A stretch of 64,000 nt of DNA, taken from contig WWBZ02000062.1 in NCBI GenBank assembly GCA_011503125.2, forward strand, positions 2,108,001 to 2,172,000, given 5' to 3'. Origin of the DNA: Botryosphaeria dothidea. Lineage: Eukaryota > Ascomycota > Dothideomycetes > Botryosphaeriales > Botryosphaeriaceae. Shown here in pieces: positions 32,058-44,228 of this stretch (position 1 is the first letter of the stretch; the number at the start of each line of letters is the position of its first letter). Position numbers and translations under genes: made by a program. Below the pieces are notes generated by a model. That model was not told the origin of the DNA and did no database searches. It saw nothing but the letters and a program-made list of their open reading frames with translations.

Positions 32058-32433
32058 TACTCAGCCTCAACAGGGCCCAAGGGCTTCAGAACCCCTACAC
32101 AGGGTCCTACTGCAGTGGCACAAGTGGGAATTGGACCTCCGCTTTCCCTTCCCCCGCCACGTCATGGAAGCCCCAAAGATGAGGAGGGAATCTCGTGCCA
32201 GCAGATTACGAACCCTGAGACTGAGCACGTTTTTGACCGCCGTTAAGACAAATTTTCCTGAAGTTCTGTCTTCATACCCTCTCTTCTCATTTTTATTTTT
32301 ATATATCTTCGCTGGGCATGAAGAGTGTAAGCCAAGCCAGTAGATTGCCCGTCGATTATCACGTTGATAAGCTCATGGCTGTCTCTGAAGTATTAATTAC
32401 AGTATTTTGACCAATGTAAGCTATGAGTATCCG

Positions 32434-34586
32434 TCAATTTCTTTCAACTTCCGAGTTCGAGTTTGCCGTGTGATTCGCACTGAGCAACCCGCTAAAATAT
32501 GAGTACCATAGGCCTTGCTCTGCAGTTAACCCGCTATCTGGAACTTCAGATGGGGGAAACAGGGACGTCCATTGTTCTGAATCATGCGTAGGCGTCTCTT
32601 TTGGGATAATTTCAAGACCGGCCGGTTCTCCCGGCGGAGCCAAAAGATCATGCTCGTCTACCTCTTCCCGCAAACCGACTCTCTTCACGATATCTTGGAT
32701 GACGTCCGGCTCTCCTCTTGGTGCATTTGTTGATTTTGAACTTCCTACATGATAAGGGGGAGGCGGTCTTGTAGGGGTTTCACCTAACGGCGCAGGTTTT
32801 TTTTGAGTGCACTGGATATCTCCTAGCTTCATAGGGGGTTCGACAGGGTTACTGTTTCTATTCCTCTTCCGGTACTTAAACCAAATAGCCAGGAAGCATA
32901 AGACTACAACGGCCACTGATGCTACCGCAATACCTGCTATAGCTGCTCCGCTGAGATGACTGCGTCCGCCGTTGTCTGTAGTCGGCGCATCGGAGCTTGT
33001 TGCATTGAAGTTTGATTTTGTGAACATTTCTTGTAAATCTGCATTGAACCATGCCGGGTAACGATCACTGGGAAGTTGGTAGGGTAATTTTTGCTTCTCC
33101 CAAGCATTTCAAGCCAACACTTACCTGTTGTTGTTGTTGTAGTAGTACCGTTGTATAATTTCTGGAGATACGTATGAGGAGGCGTTCGCATGATACCTGT
33201 CCTTGTACTTCAAGGAACTCATGTCAAAGACACCAATGCCTTCAGTCCATGGGTCCACTGATGCATCCCAGTTTTGTGGATCATATGTTTTACTTGGCTG
33301 GTCCGGGTCAAGACCTCCAACCATGATCATCTGACTGTTTTTTGTGACGGTACATGTCTGCTGCTTCCGTCTTGGAAGTGATATTACATCACTGGCAAAC
33401 CATTTGAAAGACGGAAGAGAGAGCATATAATAGATGTCTCCATCAGGAGAGTCGGTGAAAGCCCCGAAGACGAATCTTTCACATGTCAGCTCAGTTTAGC
33501 GAACCCAAAAAATGAATGGAAACCTCTTACATATCGAATGTTTCCAACTCATTGTCTTGCGCACCAAAATAGCAGTAGGTGTTAGCAGACCAGTTATTGA
33601 CCCATATGTCACTCGTATTCGGAATAGCTCCAGTCGCCTCCTGAATGTACCATGAGCCAGTCGCAGGATCAAAGATGGTGATATCCTTCCACCAATGCTG
33701 CGGCACGCCTGTATCATTGCTTTGTCCTCCAACCAGGATGAAAACGCCGTCTGTCCCGAATGGCGGAGCAAAAACCATGCCACCGGCAAAAGACATCTTG
33801 TGTTCGCTATCAGTCCATTTCGCTGCGGAGTAATTGCCATCGTTTGACGAGTTCGTAAGTGTCTGCGAGCTAAAGTCAAATTCTAAGATCCCGGGCACAC
33901 TGTGTAGATCTGACACGCTCCCTATTTTCTTCGTTGTCCACTTGGACACGGCACCGCCGATGTAGTAGGCAGTACTCCCGTCGGCAGCCGATGCGCCCAT
34001 AATTGGCCTCTTGATGTCGGCCGGGAAATTCCTGCTGTTGTCTCCAAGAATCTCGGTCCATGACCAAGAGCTGCTGTTGTCTTCGGCGCACAATTGCCAC
34101 AGAAATTCCTCTGGTGCCTCAAACGCGTGCCCGGTTGATCGGACGTTTCCATCCTGTGACATTTCTCCACCAAACGCGTATACACAGCCTCTGTCGGGAT
34201 AGTACCACAGTGTTTCATACAGCAGCATGTTATAGCTTGGTGGCCGGGATATTTGAATGGGTTCGACGGATTTGTTTGTCCAGCTGGTAGACAAATCCAA
34301 CATCCAAGTCTTGTTTTCTGCGGCAGAATAATCTTAGACACGCTCCGATGGCTGAGTACTGGACATTCACTAACCGTACCAGGGATAACCATCATCATAA
34401 GAGACGAGGCCACCGGTGATTACAAGCTCTTCGCCAGCCAAAACCGCTAGTCATTGTAAGCCATACTGACGCGACGGATGCGTACGTACGAACCCCACAC
34501 TGACCTGCATGGCCCGCCCGACGACGGTAGGAGCCTTGAGCGGCGACAAAAGCCACTAGAAGAGCGAGAAAATGAAAATGCGGCAT
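32434..34586 (-). CDS. kelch-repeat type I membrane protein
   Basis: Five exons (34586-34505, 34446-34375, 34332-33531, 33475-33125, 33067-32434) join with matching phases and give 646 residues. A signal peptide (FHFLALLVAFVAAQG) leads into a beta-propeller with kelch features: ELVITGGLVSYDDG, CVYAFGGEMSQDG, AYYIGGAVSKW, GVFILVGGQSND, DITIFDPATGSWY, FVFGAFTDS and MIMVGGLD. A transmembrane helix (IAGIAVASVAVVVLCFLAIW) follows, then a basic stop-transfer YRKRNR and a proline-rich cytoplasmic tail of about 150 residues. This layout is common in filamentous ascomycetes for cell-surface proteins of unknown ligand. NNNN codons end exon 4. It may act as an adhesin or cell-wall sensor; that is inference. 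Confidence 0.88.
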
Positions 34587-35398
34587 TTTATGATAAACAC
34601 GCATTTCTACGGGAGACGCGCGTCGCAGGAGACCCAGAAATTCTGTATGAACGGACCTGCAGAACCAAAGTGGAGGGGAGATGGCAGACTGTAAGGGAAA
34701 TCTCCTGATATCCGTGGCTCAGGAGCAAGCAGTGTGACAGAAACCAGGCTGCAGTGAGGCTGCGCGAAGGAAGTGGGTGTCACAAAGGTTCCATTGGATC
34801 TCCTGTGCGCCCTTCTTCTTGGCACGGCACATTGTTTCCTTCCAGATGCTGTTAAAACGGTCATGTTACCTCTAAAGATAGAGTTTACGTGAGGCTGGAG
34901 CAGGCGGATGGTTGCCTTCGCAGGGGTGTGCAGATTTGGGCGTACAGACTCATTCATGCGGAGTTTGCCAGATTCTGCAAGGCGTAAGATATGGATAACG
35001 TACCAAACAAGGGAACCGTATCCGTTAGTTTGTTGATCGGACCAGAGTCTCGTTACGGACTTCGTGTAACGACGATAAAAAAGAGGTATTGCCCCATAAA
35101 AGAGGGGTGCTTCAGCTGATTGTAGGCAACGAATGCAAATTCTGTGTGGATAAGCTAAGCAAAGATCATATCAAGACTTCCCCGGGCATTCGAAACATTC
35201 ATCCTGGTGCAATTATTGCCTATTATTAACGAAAAGGCTATCCAAATGAATGCCCCGACTCCCTACGACAGTTCTGATCTCATCTTTACATTGTGTGTAG
35301 TGGTCATGAACGTCATCTGGTATTGGAAATTGCAAAATGAATGGATCAATATCAAGGACTCCCCCCCCCCCTCGAACATTGAAGATCAGCGCCCAAGG
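34587..35398. other. intergenic, no gene seen
   Basis: It lies between the start of the kelch gene and the end of the NACHT gene, both on the minus strand, so it holds the kelch promoter. No coding sequence, repeat or RNA is visible apart from a run of C at 35361-35371. Confidence 0.5.
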
Positions 35399-38300
35399 CT
35401 ATAGTATGTAAGGCTCCAAGTCACAATCTTCCTCTACATCGAACCGCTCCACCTTCCCATCCAGCCTGCCCACCCCCTTATCCTCCGGCACCGTCATCAC
35501 ATCCTCCGACCTCACCCAGCCCTCAAACTCCTGTTCATCCTTCAAGTAGAACCCGATCGGCAGCGCCGCGCTCCCCTCCAGCCCCTGCACGCCCACGTAC
35601 TTGGGCTCCCAAAACGCGCCTTCACGGACGTCCTGGCACGTCGCGGCCTCGAAAGCCTTGGTCAGAGACATCGTGGGCGCTTTGGTCTCGGATCCGATCA
35701 GGATCGTTGCGCCATTGCCGCTAGACTGGTCAGGGAAATAGCGGATCTCGCGGTGGCGCGCGGTGTAGGGGAGGAAGATGTAGCCGCGCGGGACGAGCAC
35801 CGCCGCGTCCTCGGCGGCGGGCTGGAAGAGCGCGATTTTATGGACGTTGAGGACAACAGCGCTCCGGGTGAAGTAGAGGTGGGTTGGCGTCCAGGTGATG
35901 GTGAAAGGGAGGCGACCTACTGTTAAGGAGCTGACTCTGTCGATGGAGAGCTTTGTGCGGTAGATTTGCGTTGGTGGAGCGCGTGTGGTTTTGCGATTGG
36001 AGAGACGGTAGGTGGAGACGAACAGTGAAAGATCCAGGGGAAATTTTTCGGTATCAACCTTTTTCGATGATGCAGGCTTGTGCTTGCTGGCCTGCGGAGA
36101 CTTGCGACGTCCTTCAAGCGCTGCAATGTGAAGGTACTGGCCGCACGGCGAGAAGTGGCATTTGATGAAGACGTGGCGTGAGAAGGAAGCGCTTGGACGT
36201 AGTTTACGGGTAAACCACGACTTTTGCTCAAAGTCTGCGAAGAGAATGTTGCCTGGGCTGATGGCCTAGATGAGCAACGGCTTTGACGGATGCAGGACCG
36301 GTGGTGAGTCATACAAGATCAAGTGAAGAGGCCGAGAAAGGCGGAAGCTGCATCTTAATCCTTCGTTAGTTATGTTAAAACGGATAAATATGCTTGGAGT
36401 GATTTATTTATCTTTCTCTTACGATATCTGAGAGCTTTGCGGAAGGAAGCAGCCCATGCCCTGCTGTTGTCGCTCAAGTCGTCATCCTCGTCGGAGAAGT
36501 CCACATAAGCATCGTCCCCGTCGGAGTCGTCGTCCATGAACCCACGCAAGAAGCGCGAAAAGGGCGTTACTCCAAGTCTGTCGGAGCTGTTGTCAGATTC
36601 ATCTCCCCCCATCTCTTCGACTTCTTGGCTTTCTGATGAGCTGCTTGAGGAGCTGCTTGAGGAGCTGTCAACGTAGCCCTTGAACATGACAACGGCATTA
36701 TCATCCTGAATAGCGTCATCTAGCTCTGTGGAAGCTTGACTCCATGTTTCAGCTCCAGATGTCCAGTCTTCTCCGGTATCCGGTGTGGAGTCATCGGCAA
36801 ATTCGGATGGCGATGATTCGGAGGATGCTTCGCCCAGTCTTCCATCTGAAGAATCATCATCCCCCCAACCTTCTTCGAAAAGCTTTGTCATGTCTTTCAT
36901 AGTCTCATCTTCGACGTTATCTTTGACTTCATCGTTGGTGCAGCTGCGTTCGCTACGCCTACTTGCCAGTACAACGAGACCAGCGGCTGATAAGTACTCT
37001 TCAAAATAGGCGGGAACTCGACTGGGAGCCTGTTCATGGGAGCGCAGGGGTTTGAAAATTCCATCACCTTCGTCTCGAACAAACATTTGGGACCCAATCC
37101 GGAGACAACGGCAGTTCTGATCGAAGGAGACAGGCTTCGCCCGACCTACGCGTACGGTCACATTCTGGTCGTCGCATCTGAGATAGTTCAGCCAGTGGGA
37201 TTCCTCCTTTTCAACAGTGATGGTTTGACGCCGTAGAAGGCTAGGTTGATGACCATTTTCGACGCTCCAGGTTTCGCACAGAAATTCAAGGTGGGATGTG
37301 CTTCGTGAACTGGGATGCTGTCAGATCTCCGGGCGATTGCGGCGTGTGGAGGTTTTGGTTGGTCAAACGTCAGGAAGGGGAACACTTACAAAAACTGGGC
37401 CAGGTAAATTGTTCATCCACACTCTGAGTAACCCTCGTGGCACTGGCGAGAGCTTTGGGTGCCGCATGCTTCGTTAGCGCTGAGCTTGAAGCTCATGTAT
37501 CGGCTTTGGAGCCTGGACAGGAAGCTGTCACTTCCAAGAGCACCGAACATGACACGGTCGATTTCTCCCGCAAATAGCTTCTTCAAACATTTCGGGCTCT
37601 CGTAGCAGCCGCAGCCGATCAGATAGGACCATTCATGCATGAATGATCTGTAGTCTTTCCACAACTGGGCGCCGTCTATAAGGGTCCTTTCCCTCACAAG
37701 CCAAATAAGGAAGACCCTTCGAAGAAACTTGAAACATTCCGGCACTCCGGTATGGGTGAAGACCATGAAGTGGTCAGACACGTAGAGGTTCTGGATTTGG
37801 AGTAGCGTTTCAAAGTTCGCAGAGAAGACAAATTTGCAAGTCCTCTCCAAGAGCGCGGGAGGAGTTGGTCGTGCGTCTTCAAGGTGCTTGTCCCAATACT
37901 TGGCGGCGTACTGCAAGAGCTCATCGTTGTCGATTGGTTCTGTTGGATTTGAGAGTGAAGAGTTGTGAGGTTAGAAAAGAGAGTAGATTCTGCCTGTCTC
38001 CTAAGAGGGAGGTCGGTAGGCTTGCTTATATATATAAGTGATAACTAAATAACCGAGGATACTAAAGATCCGCTAGAGAGTGCCGATGCGGGGTTGGGCA
38101 TTAAAGAGTGCTGTTGTATAAAGGATGGAATATTCGAGATAAATAAGATGCCTGAGGTAGTAAGGCAAGAAAGTCCGACAGGTTCTCCCAGAGCGTCTTT
38201 CCATGCGCCATCTTGAAGTATGAGTAGATTCTTATATCGACTTTGAGATAGGTATTGCAGACAAAGCTGGGCAATTCGTGATGGGTCGATCGCCACAGAC

Positions 38301-40577
38301 TCTGGGTCGTTTGCATCATCCACCAACACAAAAGGATTCCTCCAGGCGAATGTCTTGATGGTGGAATGGAAGAGACGGCAACAGTATCCCTGGTTACTTT
38401 GCTCACCCTTAAGGACAATGAGGGAGAAAGAAGCTCCTGGACCAAAGAAGGAAAAGGCCTTTGTTTTTTATCCCTTGAGTCAGAGCTCCGGATCATGGTG
38501 ATAGCATCGTAAAGCTCATCCAAGGAGACGCGACGACGTGCGAAGCACACAATTGAGAAAATGATGTTGCTGGGCATTGGTGAAATTTGAATGAGGACTC
38601 GAATGAACAACAAACCTGGCAAGACCTCGATGCAGAGCAGGGATGCGCTTGAAAATTCGCCCATAGTAGTCATTGATATCCTGTGGGAGCCCACTTTCAA
38701 TTAGGTCCTCCACTCCTGCGATGCTCTCTAGACCATGCCTAAGCTCTTCAATCATGTAATGCGCCCAGAGGAAGTTCCCATTGGCTTTCTCTTTAAGCGC
38801 GTTGATCAACCGGCTTTTGTCTCCTGCCGGAATCTCAACGTCCCGGAGACGAGGTAGTCTACCGTCGAAAAAAAGTTCCAGATCCTCATCATTTTGGTCA
38901 GTTACATAAATCCTAAGTTGGCCCTCTAATTTTGCCTGTATTGCAGGATTTGCCTGGCTTGATACCCAGAGATGGATTTTCCTGGTTGAATCCGTGGAGG
39001 CCAGTGACATGAGTTCTCGTAGGCAAATTTCAGCATCGCTTCCTCGTCTTGCAGATGTCTCCTCATCAATTCCGTCGAGAAAGATGTAGATATCCTTGAG
39101 GAACCGCGAAGACGCTATCGTTTGAATCAACTTCAAGACATTGCCCGATGAGTTGGCGGATCCTTGTACCAGCTCGTATACCATAGCTGGAATTTGCTGC
39201 GTGACGCCCCATAGTTTGCTCAGGATCTGATGTGCAATGGTTCGGTACACATTGTGCAGTGAGAAGCCCTCATCAAAGTGATAGAAGTGCGTTGCAACTG
39301 CCACTTCAGGTTGCGTTACTTGCACCTCATGGATAACGCGTGAACAAAGCATTGATTTGCCTGCTCCGGGAGCGCCGCTCAACCAGAGGATTGGCTGGCT
39401 CGATTCATGAGACGACCACTTGAGGAACTCCGGTGTGGAAAAGATCCACTCTGCAGTTTTCGGAACATAGTCATTCCTATACCGCTTGCGGCGGATATCG
39501 GCTGACTGTTCCAACCCTCGGATAGAGCTCTCGCTCCCCAGCCATTGCCGGGTGGTGAGGAAATGGTCAACTACCAAAGGAATTAGTCATTATCTTGAAC
39601 AAATACCTGCGCGATTTGCTGTATCTTTTCGGTCTTTCTGCTGCTGAGTCCGGTGTTTGGATGAGGCCTGTCTCTCCAGTTCAGCTTTCATCCTCTCAAG
39701 ACTACTGAAGTCTCTTTCCCTGGCTCCTCTTTGCTTCTCAATAATGCTGCCCATCTGTTCTATGAGATCAGCATCTCTCTTCAAGTCGAGTACAATGCCA
39801 TCCAATTTTTTGGTGCTGAAGGGACCGGCCGCCTTGAGGTATGAGTTCATTACTGCAGAGCCAATCAGCTTATACACTAATTCCATAACAGACTCCATTA
39901 CCATTTCTTCCACACTCCTTGTATACACGGGCCCAAACCCGCAGAACGTTCACGTATGATTGACAAAGGAGCCGTTGCATGCTTGGGTCCTTGTAAAGAT
40001 CATCGTAGAGGTTGATGCAATTGAGATGCTCTTGCAGTTCTCCAAGTTGACTCTTAATAGTCTCAAACAGCTGGTCGAACCTATAAGTGCACTGTTATGC
40101 CGTGTCAGTACACTAATTATGTATTTGACAAGTATGTATACGGGGTTTAAGCAGACGTATGAATGTAAATGTCATCAATCTGCTCGAAAACCTGTGTCTG
40201 AACCAGTGCTTCACCTCAATATAAGTAAATATAAATGATCTCAAACGTACATCAACGATAATCTTCAGACTGCCCCAGATGACTGATCCTGGCATTTGAT
40301 TGGCTTGGCAAAGAGTGTCGACGATGCCGTAGTACTCTTTCAACACGGTAATGACAGGCCTCACAAGCCTTCTGAACGCGCGAGTTGTGATCTTCTGAGA
40401 GACTTTTTTCTCCGCATCTCTAACGATTGCAGAAATTGACTCGGACGTCATTGGTTCCCCTCCAGTTCTTTCGATGCTGGTGAGAAACATCTTTCTCGCG
40501 CTGTTCTTTTCAGGAAAAGACTCGATATACTCTTCTAGAGCTTCTTCGAAAACATATTTTGCTCTTAGACCCACCAT
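35399..40577 (-). pseudogene. NACHT-domain NLR-like receptor, disrupted
   Basis: Exons follow one another at 40577-40251, 40091-39902, 39852-39607 and 39570-38616, then from 38569. The N-terminal domain starts MVGLRAKYVFEEALEEYIES and contains MPGSVIWGSLKIIVD, and the next exons hold a helical linker (AAGPFSTKKLDGIVLDLKRD). The NACHT NTPase has Walker A GAPGAGKS and Walker B IYIFLDGIDE. A winged-helix part (ARRRVSLDELYDAI), the motif CCRLFHSTIKTF, a helical region (AAKYWDKHLEDARPTP), an acidic serine-rich linker (36423-37161) and a C-terminal beta-propeller-like part (FADF, CHFSPCGQYLHIAALEG, TWTPTHLYFT) follow. Disruption: around 38405-38412 the frame must change by one base between SLSL and GEQSNQGYCC with no room for an intron. 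TAG at 36268-36266 replaces a position where relatives, as I recall them, have tryptophan. Further frame changes near 37290 and 37460 may be introns. This would have been an intracellular immune or allorecognition receptor. Confidence 0.72.
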
Positions 40578-41120
40578 CTTGACGATGCTGCTCCATGAAT
40601 ACTTCAGGACCTTTTCAAAGTTGATCAGAGGAAGAATATAGAAAAGCTCCCGTGATGAAATGATAGGAACGGAAAATTGAGTGCATTGAAATGTGTACTT
40701 TGACTGCGACGCACAGAAATATTGGATCCACCGGTCCTGTCTTGCATTCTCAGAATCACACACCCGTAAGCCTTACACACGTCAGCGAAGTGGCGAAGAG
40801 AGTATTTGAAGCAAGGAATTCTCAATCATTCCAGGCAAAAATATGTCGCGTAAGCTGACTGTTACCGGAATTGTCACCTCTCCGCCCCCAATGCGCGCCA
40901 CGCACAGCTTTCGTGCGGGGCCAGGAACCAACGATCGGGAAGCCTTGCAACACAGCACTGATAAGGGCACATCATGCGGCTGAGAAATCACTCGGGTTCG
41001 TTAATTGCGCAGCCTTTACTGCCGTAGTTGCTATAAAAAAATGATCTTTTCAAAAATTTCTCCGCACGTTGGAGACTCTTTCAATTGCATATCTTCTTGA
41101 ATTGCCTGGTGTTCAACGCC
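40578..41120. other. intergenic between divergent NACHT and AAA genes
   Basis: This 543-bp stretch separates two genes that face away from each other and should hold both promoters. No coding sequence is supported. Confidence 0.45.
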
Positions 41121-43570
41121 ATGTCCCCGACAAACTCACCAGAAGGAAAAGCGGAAAACGCGAACGAACAACACGTAGATCATGACAAAGAAGATGCAAC
41201 CAATCTGCCGCGTATCGCGCGTTACGATGAATAGTACGGATACCACCACACTCCTCAGCGTCAGTCTTTTACTCACAGTCCTGGATACAACTATGATTAG
41301 TAAGAAACCAGTGGCCGGACTATGGAACAAGTTCATCGCCTGAGCTCATCGTGTTGTAGCCGGACATACAGCTACCGACTGAAGAAGACGACCAAGCCCG
41401 AGAAGAAACGCAATGCAAAGGGCGTCGCATTGCTTGTGCGGCGCATCATCGATGTCACATCAGTACTGCAATTGACGTTAAGAGTCATGTACTGGCTCAG
41501 GTGCTTGAGAGGCTGAACCCGGAGGTAGAGAGCCTGGAACAACGTGATCCGCCAGTTGTAAGTGGAACGCCTTCCCTGCGCTGGCCTGCAGATTTGAAAG
41601 CTAAAGATGAGTTACGCGAACTACAGGCTGATCCAGTGCTATTCTACCATTCCCGCTTCCGCTTGACAGATGAATATGAGGCGGAGAAGTCTAAAGAGAA
41701 GCGAGATGAGACACTTCTGAAAGAGTTGGCCGTTGCACTTCAGTTCATAGAGCAAGATCACGCCAAAGTGATTGCCAGCATGGACGCTCTTCGTGCTAGG
41801 GAAGAAATCACATGGGACCATCTTTGGGCCTTGTTCACACCGAATTCCCTTGTATATTAATTCCATGAGCTCACGCAACAGGGACAACTTTTGCGCTTCA
41901 GAAATTGAGGAAGAGAAGGAACTTCAAGCTGCAAGTTGACTATTGGCAAATCGTTTGCGACATAATTGTATTCGACGGTCAAAAGTTTGGCTATGCCAAG
42001 TTGGACCACTTCCGAATCGACGAATATCCCGGAGCAAGAAAGATTTACGACCTGGAAGCGTTCCCGTTGGAGTTTGCCAGACCGAAATCCACAAGTTTTG
42101 AGGATGCCGTTGCGAGAGGGAAACGATATTCAGCCATCAGTGAGAGCACCTACTTTGAATGCGAGGGCCCTGCAATGCGGGAGATATTGAACAAAGACCT
42201 TGAACCTAAACAGTTTACTTCGAGGTATGCTCCTTGACCCTTGGAATTTCGCCAGAATGTTTTTCCTGACGATATCTTTAGGCTTTCGGGCGAGCAATGG
42301 TAGACCCCACCGGTTTCAGAACCTTTGAGCCAAATGCCACATACAACACCAAGGTTTACAAGCAGATTGATCGTGATCTTTACGATGAGCAATACGCGAT
42401 CTGCAATCCGATCGTCCTTGGGTTCAGCTTGGGAGCCAAACTTTGGGGTACAATTACAGTCTCTGTGGATAGCTATTGGAAATCACGTGTTTTGCATATT
42501 GCTTTTGCAACACCAGATAGCTTAGTCACTCACTTACGTATATAAGGAGGGTGGGCCACCTATGCCCTTCCTCCTCATGCCAATCATCAATGGATCATCG
42601 TTGTTCATCAACAATCCAACAATAGCAGACAAGTGCTGACTTTGTCCAGGCGGCCTAGGGATAGATTACTGCCGGCCGGTTGAGTGGGGCTACGACGCTT
42701 TCAACTCGCTTGTTCTGGAGCCTCGCAAGAAGAACTTTGTCTACTCTTTGGTCACGCAGCATACCCTTGGCACCAAGACCTTCGATAACATAGTTGTCGG
42801 CAAGGGGAAAGGCTTGATCGGACTGCTTAGCGGCCGGCCCGGCTGCGGAAAGACGCTTACTGCCGAGGCCATTTCGGAAGAAACCCAACGGCCTCTTTAC
42901 ATGGTCAGCGCGGGCGAGCTGGGGACACAACCGAAAGAGATCGACGAGCGCCTGGCCCTTGTGCTCGAACTGGCACGGAAGTGGAATGCCATCCTTTTGC
43001 TTGATGAGGCCGATTTCTTTCTTCACAAGCGAAACGACACAGATGTCAACCGTAACGCGCTCGTGTCCATCTTTCTCCGCCAGTTGGAGTACTTCAAAGG
43101 AATCCTGATCCTCACGACGAGCAGGATTGACATTTTTGACCCCGCGTTCGAGAGTAAGTTGACAAACAGACCAATCGGCCGCCAGTTTTAATTGCTCTTG
43201 TCACGTTGCTATTTAAAAACGTAAAACACAGGCTTACTTTTCAGGCCGCATCCACTTCAGCCTCCACTACCCGGACCTTAACCCAGACTCCCGCCGGAAG
43301 CTATGGCAGACTTTCTTTACTCGATCGATGGCTTCTAGTGAGCTCAAGAGCACCATAGACGATGCGCAGCTACGCGAGCTAGCGCAGCACCCCCTCAACG
43401 GCCGCCAGATCAAGAGCCTGGTGAGCGGCGCACAGTCGCAGGCGCTGCAAGAAAAAGCCCCGCTCTCCATGGAGCATATCCGGACGGTGCTAGAAGTAGT
43501 ATCAGACTGGAACAAGGCTGTGGAGCGTGAGATTTCTGGCGCTGCCGATGGTGTATTGTTGGGATTCTGA
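41121..43570 (+). CDS. AAA ATPase with DUF7025-like N-terminal region, possibly decaying
   Basis: The N-terminal exon (MSPTNSPEGKAENANEQHVD) probably splices from about 41230 to 41361. Clear exons follow: 41361-41849, 41899-about 42228, about 42283-42450, 42652-about 43156, and about 43245-43570. The N-terminal half has the DUF7025 pattern (DVKSHVLAQVLERLNPEVE, WDHLWALF, FDGQKFGYAKLDHFRIDEY, MVDPTGFRTFEPNA, FSLGAKLWG). The ATPase core has GRPGCGKT (Walker A), LLLDEADFFLHKR (Walker B) and ILILTTSRIDIFDPAFESRIH (sensor and arginine finger region), then a small lid. The protein is related to fungal AAA proteins that lie near NLR genes. Two places (near 41465 and 42228/42283) do not join in frame by ordinary introns, so small frameshifts may exist; the AAA core itself is intact. 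Divergent from the NACHT pseudogene. Confidence 0.75.
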
Positions 43571-44228
43571 GGAAGTGATTGGACGGTATATCCGGATATG
43601 CGTCAAGCAGACCCGCACTGCGTTGGAGGTTGCATGGAGCTGAAATGGTGCGGCAGCTGGCAGGAAATGACTAGCCGTCGATGCAGTGGTGCTCCCCGAT
43701 CTTCGGCCTATGGATACCTATGTGAAGCAATCAGGCGCCCCTCTGTTGGTTGTGCTGGCGTTCGACCAGTTACCGGAAGAGGCTAGCCCGGTGGGGTCCC
43801 CGCACTGCCGGTGGGATTAGCTGCACATCCCACATGGGCCGATGGAATAGCTCCACATCCCACACGGGCCGGTGAAGTAACTCCACATCCCACTTGCGCC
43901 GGTGCAGGAAAACGCTGTATACACTCCAGCAGTACAAGGATAGTAATGATTGTAGCTCCATGCCATGCCCCACATCCCACTCGAGCCGCGTTAGAGCCTC
44001 TGCATCGTCATTTGCCCAGGAACAGCCCATCCCACAACACCCGGTGGAGACACCATCAACGCGGAACAACGGAGCACGGACAGGCATAAATAAGACCAAC
44101 AAGAGCATTAGGGGCAGCTCTTTTGCTTGCTCGTGGGAACTGCCTTGCCTCTGAACTGCTTAGTGTTGACTTATCCCTACGTTCGAAGTTGCTTACTCTT
44201 TCATCTTCCAACAACGAGAACGGAAAAC
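43571..44228. other. intergenic with tandem repeat
   Basis: It holds the 3' end of the AAA gene, a 30-bp tandem repeat and the promoter of the oxygenase gene. Several GC-rich frames look coding only because of the repeat. Confidence 0.5.
43818..43907 (+). repeat. 30-bp tandem repeat, three units
   Basis: Three adjacent 30-bp units share TAGCTCCACATCCCAC followed by a GGGCCGGTG-like segment, with several substitutions each. A related isolated word, CCCCACATCCCACTCGAGCC, recurs near 43968-43987. Confidence 0.75.

Noticed and set aside
35399..36353. Separate intact gene from ATG 36353 with an intron at 36266-36314
   Set aside because: The sequence upstream of the stop continues the NACHT protein in another frame (LYDSPPVLHPSKPLLI), so I treat the TAG as a lesion. 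This model stays possible.
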